From contig JARGOS010000002.1 in assembly GCA_029212505.1 (NCBI GenBank), forward strand, positions 186,001 through 250,000: a stretch of DNA of 64,000 nt, written 5' to 3'. The DNA is from Legionellaceae bacterium (GTDB lineage: Bacteria; Pseudomonadota; Gammaproteobacteria; Legionellales; Legionellaceae). The position numbers and the translations under genes were made by a program. Each line of letters begins with the position of its first letter. The first letter of the stretch is position 1. This document shows positions 37,074-46,161 of this stretch, piece after piece. The notes below the pieces were generated by a model, which saw only the letters and a program-made list of their open reading frames with translations, made no database searches and was not told the DNA's origin.

Positions 37074-38830
37074 TCAGTTACCACCTGGTCACCAGCGCTG
37101 ATGAAAGAACATGGTTTTCTGAAAAGCCAGTGCTCTTTTTAGGTAAATGGTGTCAGTCGTATAACCGACAAAATATATGGAAAGGAATGGATGCTGTACT
37201 TGCTGAACCCTATGGTTTTCAGAAGGGGCAGAAAAAGCGTGATCTTGCTTATGTGAATGAAGTGTCTAGTCAATTATTGTTCGAGTTGGCAGATGAGCTT
37301 AATGTGTTCCATCAAACTAATTATAGTGTTCGTTTTTGGAATATAGTTCTTGGCCATTGGATGCAGCGCTGTGTCGAGGTCATATTTAATCGCTATGCGA
37401 CAGTGGAGCAGGCACTAAACAAATACTCCATTTATGGCACGACTGTTATCGATACAACGTATAATCTAGCTACAAATGATACGCAGTCATTTAACACGGC
37501 TTGTAGTGATGATTTATGGAATCATTTTCTTTTTAGCCGAATCATTAAGTTTTTGGGCGGAGTAAAAATTAATTTCATTTCTTTTAAGACCTTAGGTAGC
37601 TTTCAGATAAAACAAAAGAATCTTCGTTCTAGTCAACTCCGTTCAGGAGTAAAATATTTATTTTATCTGCTGAATAATCATGTTTTTCCCCGATTTAGCA
37701 AGAAAACAGATGCTTTTATAGCTAGCAGTTATTTGCCCAAATGGGAAGAAATTAAATTAGCCCTGTTTTTGGGACAAGCACCTCAGTTCTGGGTAAGTCC
37801 AGCATTAGAATTAGTTGATTTTCAGGAAGAACTTCGTCATAAGATTAACGTTAAAACAGAGGGCTACAGTGGTTTTGAATTATTTCTTCGACAAAATTTA
37901 AATGAGTTGATTCCAATTTGTTATTTAGAAGGGTTTAAGCAGTTAATGCGTCAAGTTCAAACCTTATCATGGCCTCAATCACCTCGATTTATTTTTACTT
38001 CAAATAGATATGATACAGATGAAATATTTAAAGTTTGGACGGCGTGTCATGCTTTAAAAGGTGTTCCTTATTTTGTTGGCCAGCATGGGAATAATTTTGG
38101 AACATCAATTAGAAGTTCTAATTTTCCTGAAATGCTAACATGCGATAAATTTTTTTCTTGGGGTTGGTCTAAGCCGAGTTCAAAATTTATTCCCGCTTTT
38201 ATATTTAAGAGCTCAGGTTGTAATTTATTTAAATCAGATCCGAATGGTGGTTTGTTATTGATTGAATATCGACCGCCTTTACGTCTGGAAGCCAGCGATG
38301 ACTCATATGCGTTTTCACTTTACCAAGAAGAGCAATCTACATTTGTAGAAAGATTACCTGACTCTATTCAGCAAAGATTGACTGTACGGCTTCATAGTTA
38401 TCAAACATCTCACTGGGCAGAAGAGAAGCGGTGGAGAGAACGTCATCCAAGTGTGAGTCTTGATTTAGGCGGGAAATCAATTAAAAAATCAATAAAAGAA
38501 AGCCGTTTAGTTGTGCATTCTTATGATTCAACAGGGCTTCTTGAAACACTTGCGTCAAACGTGCCGACTCTATGTTTCTGGGCTGATGGATTGGAGCATT
38601 TGCTGCCTTCGGCGAGGCCTTTTTATCAAATACTTCGGGATGTAAGCATTATTGTTGATACTGCTGAGCAAGCAGCGCAATTTATCGCAATGCACTGGGA
38701 TGATATTGAGGGGTGGTGGCGAAGTGAGGTTGTGCAATTGGCTCGAGAATCATTCTGTAGTGAGTATGCTCGGATAGAGAGACGAGGAGCTAGAAAGTTA
38801 AAAACACTATTGAGTAACCAGCTTGAATGA
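37070..38830 (+). CDS. LIC12162-family putative transferase
   Basis: The 586-residue protein fits the LIC12162 family of putative transferases found beside nonulosonate genes. Visible are LVTSADERTWFSEKPVLFLG-type N-terminus with GKWC, WNIVLGHWMQRCVEVIFNRY-like segment near residue 85, a GQHGNNFGT loop near 345, and the VVHSYDSTGLLETLASNVPT region near 485 that looks like a nucleotide-sugar binding half of a GT-B fold. It is a likely glycosyltransferase, perhaps for pseudaminic acid. It overlaps the ABC transporter gene by four bases. Confidence 0.8.
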   Translation: MISYHLVTSADERTWFSEKPVLFLGKWCQSYNRQNIWKGMDAVLAEPYGFQKGQKKRDLAYVNEVSSQLLFELADELNVFHQTNYSVRFWNIVLGHWMQRCVEVIFNRYATVEQALNKYSIYGTTVIDTTYNLATNDTQSFNTACSDDLWNHFLFSRIIKFLGGVKINFISFKTLGSFQIKQKNLRSSQLRSGVKYLFYLLNNHVFPRFSKKTDAFIASSYLPKWEEIKLALFLGQAPQFWVSPALELVDFQEELRHKINVKTEGYSGFELFLRQNLNELIPICYLEGFKQLMRQVQTLSWPQSPRFIFTSNRYDTDEIFKVWTACHALKGVPYFVGQHGNNFGTSIRSSNFPEMLTCDKFFSWGWSKPSSKFIPAFIFKSSGCNLFKSDPNGGLLLIEYRPPLRLEASDDSYAFSLYQEEQSTFVERLPDSIQQRLTVRLHSYQTSHWAEEKRWRERHPSVSLDLGGKSIKKSIKESRLVVHSYDSTGLLETLASNVPTLCFWADGLEHLLPSARPFYQILRDVSIIVDTAEQAAQFIAMHWDDIEGWWRSEVVQLARESFCSEYARIERRGARKLKTLLSNQLE

Positions 38831-38894
38831 GCATTCATGGTTTATTGATTTGTTTTGTGCACTTTGAGTTGATGAGGGCTGTAAGGTTGCTATT

Positions 38895-40190
38895 ATGCGT
38901 TATTTAAGATTATTTGTTCTGTTAACGCTGGTATTTGCAGCAAGCCGAGGCATTTTTATATACCATCTTGGATGGAGCCCTGCTGTTACTTATCCAGTCA
39001 CGAGTATGGCTATTATTTTTTCCGGGATGCTTTCGCTTTATTTTATGTCTTATGATAATAATAAGCGAGAGCTTATTTGGCTATTTAATATGGTGAAAGT
39101 TAACGCACTAGTGCAGCTATTTTATTTTTTTACAACTTATTTAATTTCTTCGACGATAGAGGTTTCATCGTTATATATGGCATTAGGGTTTCCAATTATA
39201 TTTTTTATAATGAAGTTAAAAGAAGACACGCTTGAATTGGCTCTTTTAAGTATCGTAATCATTACCATTACAGGTATAAATATCATCCATTCATTGAGTG
39301 AATACAGCGAAATTGTGTCTGCGCGCGAAATTTTGCGTCCAACAGCGGAGGGAGTGGGACGGATTGGTGAGTATTTTCTAGCATTTGGTTATCAAGGAGA
39401 TCATCATGATGCTGCTAATATTTTGATGTTTACTGCACCATTATTTCTTGTAAGTGCACTCTACAAACCACAACAATCATTGTTGAAAAAAATGGTTTTG
39501 TTTATAACAATTGGGTTTTCAATACAGGCATTATTATTAACCGGCAGTGCGTCTAATATTAGTATTTGTCTTTGTATGCTAATTATTGTTTCTTGGGCAA
39601 ACAAGAATGTTCGAATGTTTATAATGGTTCTAGTCAGTGTCGTTTTACTTTTAAATAGTAAGGAGTTAGGAGTAAATTCATTCTTTTTGAGTAAGTTTTC
39701 TGGTCATAATGATCTTGCTACTGGCGGTATGTTTAATTCCCTTGATTTAGTTTCTATTTTAACGTCGATGCATTCAATATTGTTTGGTTTTGGTTATCAC
39801 TTCAATGTACCTATGGTTCATTCTGAAGTGGCTTTTGTTAAACTATTGATATCAATTGGATTATTTGGTTTTATTGTTTTAAGTTTCATCTTATTTTCGC
39901 CAATATATTATATGCGAAAAATCCAGATCATTATTAAAGAAATGAAACGTAATACAGTGGCTTACAATAACTTACTTGTAACGGAGTATACTTACGTAAT
40001 GGGTATTGCCTTAGCTTGTTTATCAGGTACTCTATCATTGGTTCATTATGGATCCCTGTTTAGAATAACATCTATCTGCCCGTTTGTTTGTCTTTTGGCG
40101 CTTTTTTTTAAAAAATATCTAGAGTTGAGCTTCAACCTACCTTCCTATGTTGCTGAGCCATCTGAGTTTTCTCAGGGGGTGAGTCGATGA
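38895..40190 (+). CDS. Polytopic membrane protein, probable Wzy-like polymerase
   Basis: The 431-residue protein is almost wholly hydrophobic, with about ten membrane segments and a hydrophilic loop near residues 130-180 (SAREILRPTAEGVGRIGEYF). A second loop lies between residues ~250 and 310 (GHNDLATGGMFNSLD, then GFGYHFNVPMVHSEV). Loops of this sort with a conserved Arg and His are usual in O-antigen polymerases, which vary greatly in sequence. Its place between transferases supports Wzy. It has an AAGG ribosome site and overlaps the next gene by four bases. Confidence 0.65.
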   Translation: MRYLRLFVLLTLVFAASRGIFIYHLGWSPAVTYPVTSMAIIFSGMLSLYFMSYDNNKRELIWLFNMVKVNALVQLFYFFTTYLISSTIEVSSLYMALGFPIIFFIMKLKEDTLELALLSIVIITITGINIIHSLSEYSEIVSAREILRPTAEGVGRIGEYFLAFGYQGDHHDAANILMFTAPLFLVSALYKPQQSLLKKMVLFITIGFSIQALLLTGSASNISICLCMLIIVSWANKNVRMFIMVLVSVVLLLNSKELGVNSFFLSKFSGHNDLATGGMFNSLDLVSILTSMHSILFGFGYHFNVPMVHSEVAFVKLLISIGLFGFIVLSFILFSPIYYMRKIQIIIKEMKRNTVAYNNLLVTEYTYVMGIALACLSGTLSLVHYGSLFRITSICPFVCLLALFFKKYLELSFNLPSYVAEPSEFSQGVSR

Positions 40191-41203
40191 AGTTGTCAAT
40201 ATGCATTCCCACATATAACAGAGCTGCCCATTTGGTAAATTGTTTGAAATCAATTAATATTGCTGCAAGCTCTGTTTCAGAAAATATTTTAAAAAATATA
40301 GAGATCTGTATTTCGGATAATGGTTCATTAGATTCGACACAAGATGTGGCATCGCAAGCGAATATGATTTTACCGGTAACGTACCATAGGAATACTGAGA
40401 ACATTGGTATTCCACGTAACTTTCTAAAGGTTATCGAAATAGCACGAGGTGAATTTATTTGGTTGCTTGGGGATGATGACTTATTGTTACCTGACTCGTT
40501 TAGTCGTTTATTTGAGTTATTTTATAAATATTCGAAGGTGGATTTCTTTTATGTGAATGCTAGCCATTTATCTACAGAATATGTACTTTCATTTCCACAA
40601 CCATTTGATACATCGTCTCTTCCCATCATGAAGCCATTTTCTGATAGAGCTAATTCGGGAGAAATGAATTTTTTAGAGCTGATTGATCCTAATGTGTCGT
40701 TTGATTTTTTAGGAGGCATGTTTTTATCGGTATTTAAACGAGAAAATTGGGTGAGGCATTGCTTACAGCTTGACTCCTTGGCGCTATTATCAGGAGAGAC
40801 ATTTTCTCATTTTGATAATACATTTCCACATATAAAGATTTTTTCGAAGGCATTCGCTGAATCGCGAGCATACTTTAATGCAAAGCCATTGGTTGTTTGT
40901 CTCTCTGGAGCAAGAGAATGGGCACCTATGTATCCTTTTGTCCGTAGTATTCGCCTTATTGAAGCATTAAAATTATATCGTGAAGCGGGTCTTTCTTTTT
41001 ATCAATATATAAAATGTAGAAATTTCGCTTTACAAAATTTTATACCTGATCTGATCACAATCTTTTTAAACCGTAAAAATTCAGGGCTTCATTTTCTTAA
41101 ATTAAAAAGACATGTTTTAAGTAATTGCATTTATCCTAATGTTTATTTTTCTCCATTTTTGTATGTGATGAAACGAACGAAATCATTTTTCCAGCGGGAA
41201 TGA
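40187..41203 (+). CDS. Glycosyltransferase family 2
   Basis: The 338-residue protein has the GT2 start ICIPTYNRAAHLVNCLKSI, ICISDNGSLDSTQD and the metal-binding LLGDDDLLLPDSF. Beyond residue 200 it has a helical C-terminus with a possible amphipathic membrane-associated segment. It transfers a sugar onto the growing lipid-linked unit; donor and acceptor cannot be read. It is coupled to the Wzy-like gene by a four-base overlap. Confidence 0.88.
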   Translation: MKLSICIPTYNRAAHLVNCLKSINIAASSVSENILKNIEICISDNGSLDSTQDVASQANMILPVTYHRNTENIGIPRNFLKVIEIARGEFIWLLGDDDLLLPDSFSRLFELFYKYSKVDFFYVNASHLSTEYVLSFPQPFDTSSLPIMKPFSDRANSGEMNFLELIDPNVSFDFLGGMFLSVFKRENWVRHCLQLDSLALLSGETFSHFDNTFPHIKIFSKAFAESRAYFNAKPLVVCLSGAREWAPMYPFVRSIRLIEALKLYREAGLSFYQYIKCRNFALQNFIPDLITIFLNRKNSGLHFLKLKRHVLSNCIYPNVYFSPFLYVMKRTKSFFQRE

Positions 41204-41305
41204 TACTGGTAAAATAAAGTGTCTGACAAAGTTTAGTGTTGCAATAAATTTTGGCAAAATACTTTTGTTTGAACGAGTTATATTAAATTAAATAAGGATA
41301 TTTTT

Positions 41306-42607
41306 ATGAATCAAGGTTTGCTTGAAGTGAGTCATTGTGAAGTATGTTCTAATACACGGTTGACTTCAGTGCTCAATTTGGGGCATCACCCTATGTGTGA
41401 TGATCTTGTTGCTGTTGATGATTCGAGAGCTTGCCATGAATATCCAATTGATATTCTTTTCTGTCCAAAATGTATTACGGCACATCAGCGGTTTCAAGTG
41501 CCTAAAAGTGAACTCTTTCCAGCAACTTATCATTATCGCTCACGATTTACAGCCGATGTGCTTAATGGGATGCAAAATTTGGTAGCTGAATGTGAAAAGC
41601 AATTTGGTAGTTTATCAGGTAAAAAAGTAGTAGATATTGGATGTAATGACGGTAGCTTATTAAATATATTTAGTGAAAAAAATAGTACGACGATTGGAAT
41701 TGAACCAACGGATGCGGCGGATGACGCAAAACAGGCGAATCATATTGTCTATAAGGGTTACTTTTCTGAAGCCTTAGCCCAGCAGGTTGTGCAAGAGCAT
41801 GGATGTCCGGACTTCATTACGTTTACTAATGTTTTTGCCCATATAGAAGATTTGAGCAGTGTACTGCGCGCACTGAAAATTTTAATGTCGGAGCAAACAG
41901 TTCTTGTTATTGAAAATCACTACCTTGGCTCGGTTTTGGACGGGAATCAATTTGATACTTTTTATCATGAGCACCCAAGAACGTATAGTTATGCGTCATT
42001 TACACGTATGGCATGTACTTTAGGTTCAGATATTTTGGGCGTTGAATTTCCATCCCGCTATGGGGGTAATATTCGCGTATTTATTGGTTCTTCTCATCTT
42101 AAGGTGAACGTGGATGAGGAAAAACTAGATCAATTGAGTGATCGAGAATCTCGATATGGTTTGGCGTTTGGTTTAATGAACGAAAATATAGAACGTTGGA
42201 AACATAACAAAGCTCAAGAAATTAAAAAGCTTGTTAACGAACATGGCCCTTTACGTGCAAAAGCTTTTCCAGGTCGAGCTGCAATACTGGTGAAATTGCT
42301 TGGTTTGGATGAATCGATGATATCTGCTGTGTATGAGAAACCAGGTTCGATGAAGATTGGGCATTATCTGCCAGGTACGCGCATTCCTATTCATTCAGAT
42401 GATGAATTATTTGCATTATCGAATCAAGCCTTGCCTATTTTGAATTTAGCCTGGCATATACCAGAAGAAATCAGCAGTTACATGCATGCGCATGATTATG
42501 TAGGTGAAATAATAGGAATATTGTCAGTTCAAGATTTTAATGATTATTCTGGCTTGAGTTCAAAGAGTGCTCGAATAAATGAACTTAGTGAATTAACAAA
42601 AGCGTAG
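41306..42607 (+). CDS. Zinc-finger class I SAM C-methyltransferase (TylC3/CloU type)
   Basis: The 433-residue protein has the three-part architecture of NDP-hexose C-methyltransferases. The N-terminal zinc-binding Methyltransf_13 domain carries CEVCSNTRL, then CPKCITAHQ. The central SAM domain has VVDIGCNDGSLLNIF and FTNVFAHIEDL. The C-terminal Methyltransf_14 domain contains GYFSEALAQ, NHYLGSVLDGNQFDTFYHEH and later KAFPGRAAIL. Family members add a methyl at carbon 3 (or nearby) of 4-keto-6-deoxy sugars. It heads the RfbF/RfbG group. Confidence 0.9.
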   Translation: MNQGLLEVSHCEVCSNTRLTSVLNLGHHPMCDDLVAVDDSRACHEYPIDILFCPKCITAHQRFQVPKSELFPATYHYRSRFTADVLNGMQNLVAECEKQFGSLSGKKVVDIGCNDGSLLNIFSEKNSTTIGIEPTDAADDAKQANHIVYKGYFSEALAQQVVQEHGCPDFITFTNVFAHIEDLSSVLRALKILMSEQTVLVIENHYLGSVLDGNQFDTFYHEHPRTYSYASFTRMACTLGSDILGVEFPSRYGGNIRVFIGSSHLKVNVDEEKLDQLSDRESRYGLAFGLMNENIERWKHNKAQEIKKLVNEHGPLRAKAFPGRAAILVKLLGLDESMISAVYEKPGSMKIGHYLPGTRIPIHSDDELFALSNQALPILNLAWHIPEEISSYMHAHDYVGEIIGILSVQDFNDYSGLSSKSARINELSELTKA

Positions 42608-42615
42608 CTGAACAT

Positions 42616-43809
42616 ATGACTTATGAACTGACTCAATGCCTAAAGAGCTCCTCCATTTCTCGTCTAGCGGTGATTGGTGGGGGTCGGTGGGCGCGGGTCA
42701 TTGCCGAAGTGCTACACCGGATATTGCCGTCGAATATTATTTTATCTGTTCACTCCAAAAGAAATGTTCAGGCATTAGAAGCATGGTCGAGTTCACTTGT
42801 TGCTGGTGAACGAATAGTTATATCAGAAGAATGGCCTGAATTGAACGAAGCGCGTGACTGCGCAGTGATTGTCGTGAATGCAGTAAGAGATCATGCTGAT
42901 GCGGTTAAGCGTGCTCTCTCGTCAGGAGCACCTGTTCTTGTGGAAAAACCTGTGGCTCTTTCGGCTGGAGACGTTGAGCGCCTTATGGCTTTATCTCAAG
43001 CTGAAGGAGTTTGCTTTGCTGCTGCACACGTTTTTAAATTTGCTTCGTATATTGGAAATTTTGCTGAGCATATTCCGTCACTGAAGGCTATTCAAGTTAT
43101 TCGAGTGTGTTGGGCTGATCCTCAGCTTGAATCTCGATATGGCGAGGTGAAGCAGTATGATCCGGGGGTACCCATTTATGTGGATTGTTTGCCTCATGTG
43201 GTTTCTATCTTAAATCAACTTATTCCAGAGACGCTTCTATTATTTGAAACATTACAGTTTCATCGTGGGGGAGCTCATTTGATATTGCAGTTATTATTTG
43301 GAAGAAGCACGTGTGTAATTGAATTAGAACGTAATTCTAAACAACGTAAAAGGTTTGTTGAGATTGAATACGACGATAGACAAAAACTTCAATTAGATTT
43401 TTCTACAGAGCCAGGGCTTATTTATGATGGTGATGATTGTTGTAGTGCTGCACTGGATTGGGAAATTGCACAAAGGCCCATGGAAAAAATGCTGAGGGCA
43501 TTTATTGATAGTGCATCAGGAGGCGCGTTCGATCCACGGCTGGATAGTTGTCTTGGATTATCGGCAGCTGAATTGATAGATCATGTTAAAAAAGATTATG
43601 AGCGTATGCAGGTGGCATGGTTGACGGAACGTCTTGCTGGTCACTCGGAGAATATCTCTGAGGATATCAAATATGCCTTAAGTGAAATATTACAGCGTTC
43701 GGAGCGGCTGTCTGAGGATGAATTATCACAACGACTTACTGGTTTACGCATGACATTTGACGGATGTGTTGATGAGGCGTGGCTACGTAAAACTGAGTTA
43801 ATGTACTGA
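42616..43809 (+). CDS. Gfo/Idh/MocA-family oxidoreductase
   Basis: The 397-residue protein has a Rossmann start (LAVIGGGRWARVIAEVL), the EKPVAL motif with the conserved lysine near residue 115, and a beta-sheet C-terminal half. Members are NAD(P)-dependent sugar dehydrogenases or reductases. Its place between the C-methyltransferase and the cupin epimerase suggests it reduces or modifies the 4-keto-6-deoxy-branched sugar. The C-terminal ~90 residues (from ADGLSA-type residues ~320 onward) are a helical extension I do not recognise. The ribosome site is weak. Confidence 0.82.
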   Translation: MTYELTQCLKSSSISRLAVIGGGRWARVIAEVLHRILPSNIILSVHSKRNVQALEAWSSSLVAGERIVISEEWPELNEARDCAVIVVNAVRDHADAVKRALSSGAPVLVEKPVALSAGDVERLMALSQAEGVCFAAAHVFKFASYIGNFAEHIPSLKAIQVIRVCWADPQLESRYGEVKQYDPGVPIYVDCLPHVVSILNQLIPETLLLFETLQFHRGGAHLILQLLFGRSTCVIELERNSKQRKRFVEIEYDDRQKLQLDFSTEPGLIYDGDDCCSAALDWEIAQRPMEKMLRAFIDSASGGAFDPRLDSCLGLSAAELIDHVKKDYERMQVAWLTERLAGHSENISEDIKYALSEILQRSERLSEDELSQRLTGLRMTFDGCVDEAWLRKTELMY

Positions 43810-43831
43810 GAAAAGTATTACAGGAGTGATA

Positions 43832-44281
43832 ATGATAGATGGAGTTATATTAACCCCTTTGCGACAAATTATCGATGAACGTGGAAAAGTGATGCATATG
43901 CTACGGGAGGACTCTTCTGTTTTCCAGCATTTTGGAGAAATCTATTTTTCTTGCACTCATCCTGGAGCAATCAAGGCATGGCATTTACATCGAAAAATGA
44001 CACTGAATTATGCTGTTATTTTTGGTGAAATCAAATTTGTTCTTTATGATGATCGGCCAGGAAGTCCAACACGAGGTCAGGTACAAGAAATTTTCTTATC
44101 ACCAGAGAATTATTGCCTTGTGACCGTTCCGCCATTGATCTGGAATGGATTCAAAGGAATTGGGACTAAAACAACAATTGTGGCAAATTGTGCTACATTG
44201 GCACACGACCCAACTGAAATTGAGAGAAAGGGTCCTTTTGATCCTTTTATTCCTTACGATTGGAAAATTCAACATAAGTAA
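43832..44281 (+). CDS. Cupin dTDP-4-dehydrorhamnose 3,5-epimerase-like protein (RmlC family)
   Basis: The 149-residue protein is a short RmlC-like cupin: RQIIDERGKVMHMLRED, AIKAWHLHRKMTLNYAVIFG (His pair) and KFVLYDDRPGSPTRG. The VPPLIWNGFKG loop replaces the usual P-x-x-F/G-H of RmlC. The ATG at 43832 has AGGAG five bases upstream; a GTG at 43826 is the alternative. Epimerases of this length act on CDP- or dTDP-4-keto-6-deoxyhexoses at C3 or C5. It sits directly before rfbF. Confidence 0.85.
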   Translation: MIDGVILTPLRQIIDERGKVMHMLREDSSVFQHFGEIYFSCTHPGAIKAWHLHRKMTLNYAVIFGEIKFVLYDDRPGSPTRGQVQEIFLSPENYCLVTVPPLIWNGFKGIGTKTTIVANCATLAHDPTEIERKGPFDPFIPYDWKIQHK

Positions 44282-44299
44282 CTTAATTGAGGTGTATAT

Positions 44300-45076
44300 A
44301 TGAAAGTAGTAATTCTCGCTGGTGGGTATGGAACGCGTATTAGAGATGTTGCTGATGATATTCCTAAGCCTATGATTCCGATTGGTCCTTATCCTATTTT
44401 GTGGCATATCATGAAAACTTACGCGGCATTTGGATATAAAGAATTTGTAATTTGTTTAGGATACAAAGGACAAGTGATTAAAAATTTCTTTTTAAATTAT
44501 GAAGCATATACGCGTGATTTTACAATTGAGTTTGGGAATGGCAGCGGAGTTGTTTATCATAGCGATCATGATGAATCTGATTGGAAAATTACATTAGCAG
44601 ATACAGGGACACGTTCTATGACAGGCTCGCGCATTTCACGTATTCGTGATTATGTGGGAGATGAGGATTTTTTGTTGACGTATGGAGATGGAGTCAGTGA
44701 TGTTGATATCGCCAGGTTAGTTGCTTTCCATAAATCGCATGGTAAAGCTTTAACGGTGACAGGCGTGCGCCCACCAGGTCGCTTTGGAGAAATGGTCAGT
44801 AATGAAAATGGTCGTATTCTTGAGTTTAATGAAAAACCTCAAGCAACAGCTGGTCGTATATCAGGAGGATTTTTTGTTGCAAGTTCGCAGCTATTTTCTT
44901 GTTTGGATAATCGTGAAGATCTGGTTTTTGAGCAAGGGCCTATGCGGCAATTGGTTCAAGATGGTGAATTGATGATGTTTGAGCATGATGGTTTCTGGCA
45001 ACCCATGGATACTAGCCGTGAATATCAGTTACTTAATGCTTTATATGAAGAGGGAAAGGCGCCATGGGTTCGATAA
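44300..45076 (+). CDS. rfbF: Glucose-1-phosphate cytidylyltransferase
   Basis: RfbF makes CDP-glucose from glucose-1-phosphate and CTP. The 258-residue protein has VVILAGGYGTRIRD, IPKPMIPIGPYPILWHIMK, FVICLGYKGQVIKNFF, and LTYGDGVSDVDI, all family marks. It overlaps rfbG by 13 bases. Together they commit the locus to a CDP-sugar rather than dTDP. Confidence 0.95.
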   Translation: MKVVILAGGYGTRIRDVADDIPKPMIPIGPYPILWHIMKTYAAFGYKEFVICLGYKGQVIKNFFLNYEAYTRDFTIEFGNGSGVVYHSDHDESDWKITLADTGTRSMTGSRISRIRDYVGDEDFLLTYGDGVSDVDIARLVAFHKSHGKALTVTGVRPPGRFGEMVSNENGRILEFNEKPQATAGRISGGFFVASSQLFSCLDNREDLVFEQGPMRQLVQDGELMMFEHDGFWQPMDTSREYQLLNALYEEGKAPWVR

Positions 45077-46149
45077 CAAATATGCACGATGTTTTTACTA
45101 CATTACGTGGCAAACGAGTTTTTATAACAGGACATACAGGATTTAAAGGATCTTGGTTAACTTTTTTACTTAAAGAAATTGGTTGTGAGGTTATGGGGTA
45201 TGCACTGCCACCCGAATCAAAACCTAGTCATTTTGAGTTGTTGCAACTTGAGCACCATATAGCGCATATTTCAGGTGATGTTCGAGATTTTGATGCCTTA
45301 AATAACGCAATGCAGTCCTTTCAGCCTGAGTATGTATTTCATTTGGCAGCACAAGCACTAGTGAAAAAATCATATCAAGATCCTCTTTTGACGGTTGGTT
45401 CGAATGTATTAGGTTCTGCAAATTTGCTTGAGGCTGTGAGGCAGTGTGATGCTGTTCGCTCATTAGTTTATATAACATCTGATAAATGTTATGAAAATGT
45501 AGAGTGGGTTTGGGGATATCGTGAGAATGATCGCTTGGGTGGACATGATCCCTACAGTGCGTCGAAAGCAGCGGCAGAACTTATTTTTTCTGCATATGTG
45601 CATTCTTATTTTAATGCTCGAACAGACTTAGGTGCAGCTTCGACCCGTGCAGGAAATGTGATTGGAGGAGGTGATTGGGCAGCAGATCGTATTATTCCTG
45701 ATTGCATTCGTGCGATTGAGCAGGAAGGGATAATTCAATTACGTAACCCGACGGCAACACGACCATGGCAACACGTACTCGAACCTCTTTCTGGGTATTT
45801 GGTTTTGGCAGCAGAGTTACGAGAGCAGCCGGAAAAATATGCAGGTGCATGGAACTTTGGGCCTTCTACTTATGAGGTTCGTACAGTGCATGAAGTTGCT
45901 ACAACGATAACTCAACATTTAGGGCGAGGAAAAGTTGAAGTTGAAGCCTCAGGAGAGCATCCACATGAAGCACAATTACTTCAATTAAATTGTGATAAAG
46001 CGCATCAATTATTGAATTGGAACCCTCGCTGGGATGTGAGCCAAACACTTGCAGCGACTTCTCAGTGGTATAAATCAGTGATGGAAGGAGAAAATGCAAT
46101 GGAAGTAACTTTGAGGCAGCTTCATGAATATTTTCCTGAACTTGCATAA
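45064..46149 (+). CDS. rfbG: CDP-glucose 4,6-dehydratase
   Basis: RfbG converts CDP-glucose to CDP-4-keto-6-deoxy-glucose. The 361-residue SDR protein has FITGHTGFKGSWLTFLLKE, HLAAQALVKKSYQDP, YITSDKCYENVEW, the Y-x3-K in DPYSASKAAAEL, RAGNVIGGGDWAADRIIPD and ATRPWQHVLEPLSGYL. It starts inside rfbF. A NAD-dependent epimerase follows 12 bases downstream. Confidence 0.95.
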   Translation: MGSITNMHDVFTTLRGKRVFITGHTGFKGSWLTFLLKEIGCEVMGYALPPESKPSHFELLQLEHHIAHISGDVRDFDALNNAMQSFQPEYVFHLAAQALVKKSYQDPLLTVGSNVLGSANLLEAVRQCDAVRSLVYITSDKCYENVEWVWGYRENDRLGGHDPYSASKAAAELIFSAYVHSYFNARTDLGAASTRAGNVIGGGDWAADRIIPDCIRAIEQEGIIQLRNPTATRPWQHVLEPLSGYLVLAAELREQPEKYAGAWNFGPSTYEVRTVHEVATTITQHLGRGKVEVEASGEHPHEAQLLQLNCDKAHQLLNWNPRWDVSQTLAATSQWYKSVMEGENAMEVTLRQLHEYFPELA

Positions 46150-46161
46150 TGGATTATTTGT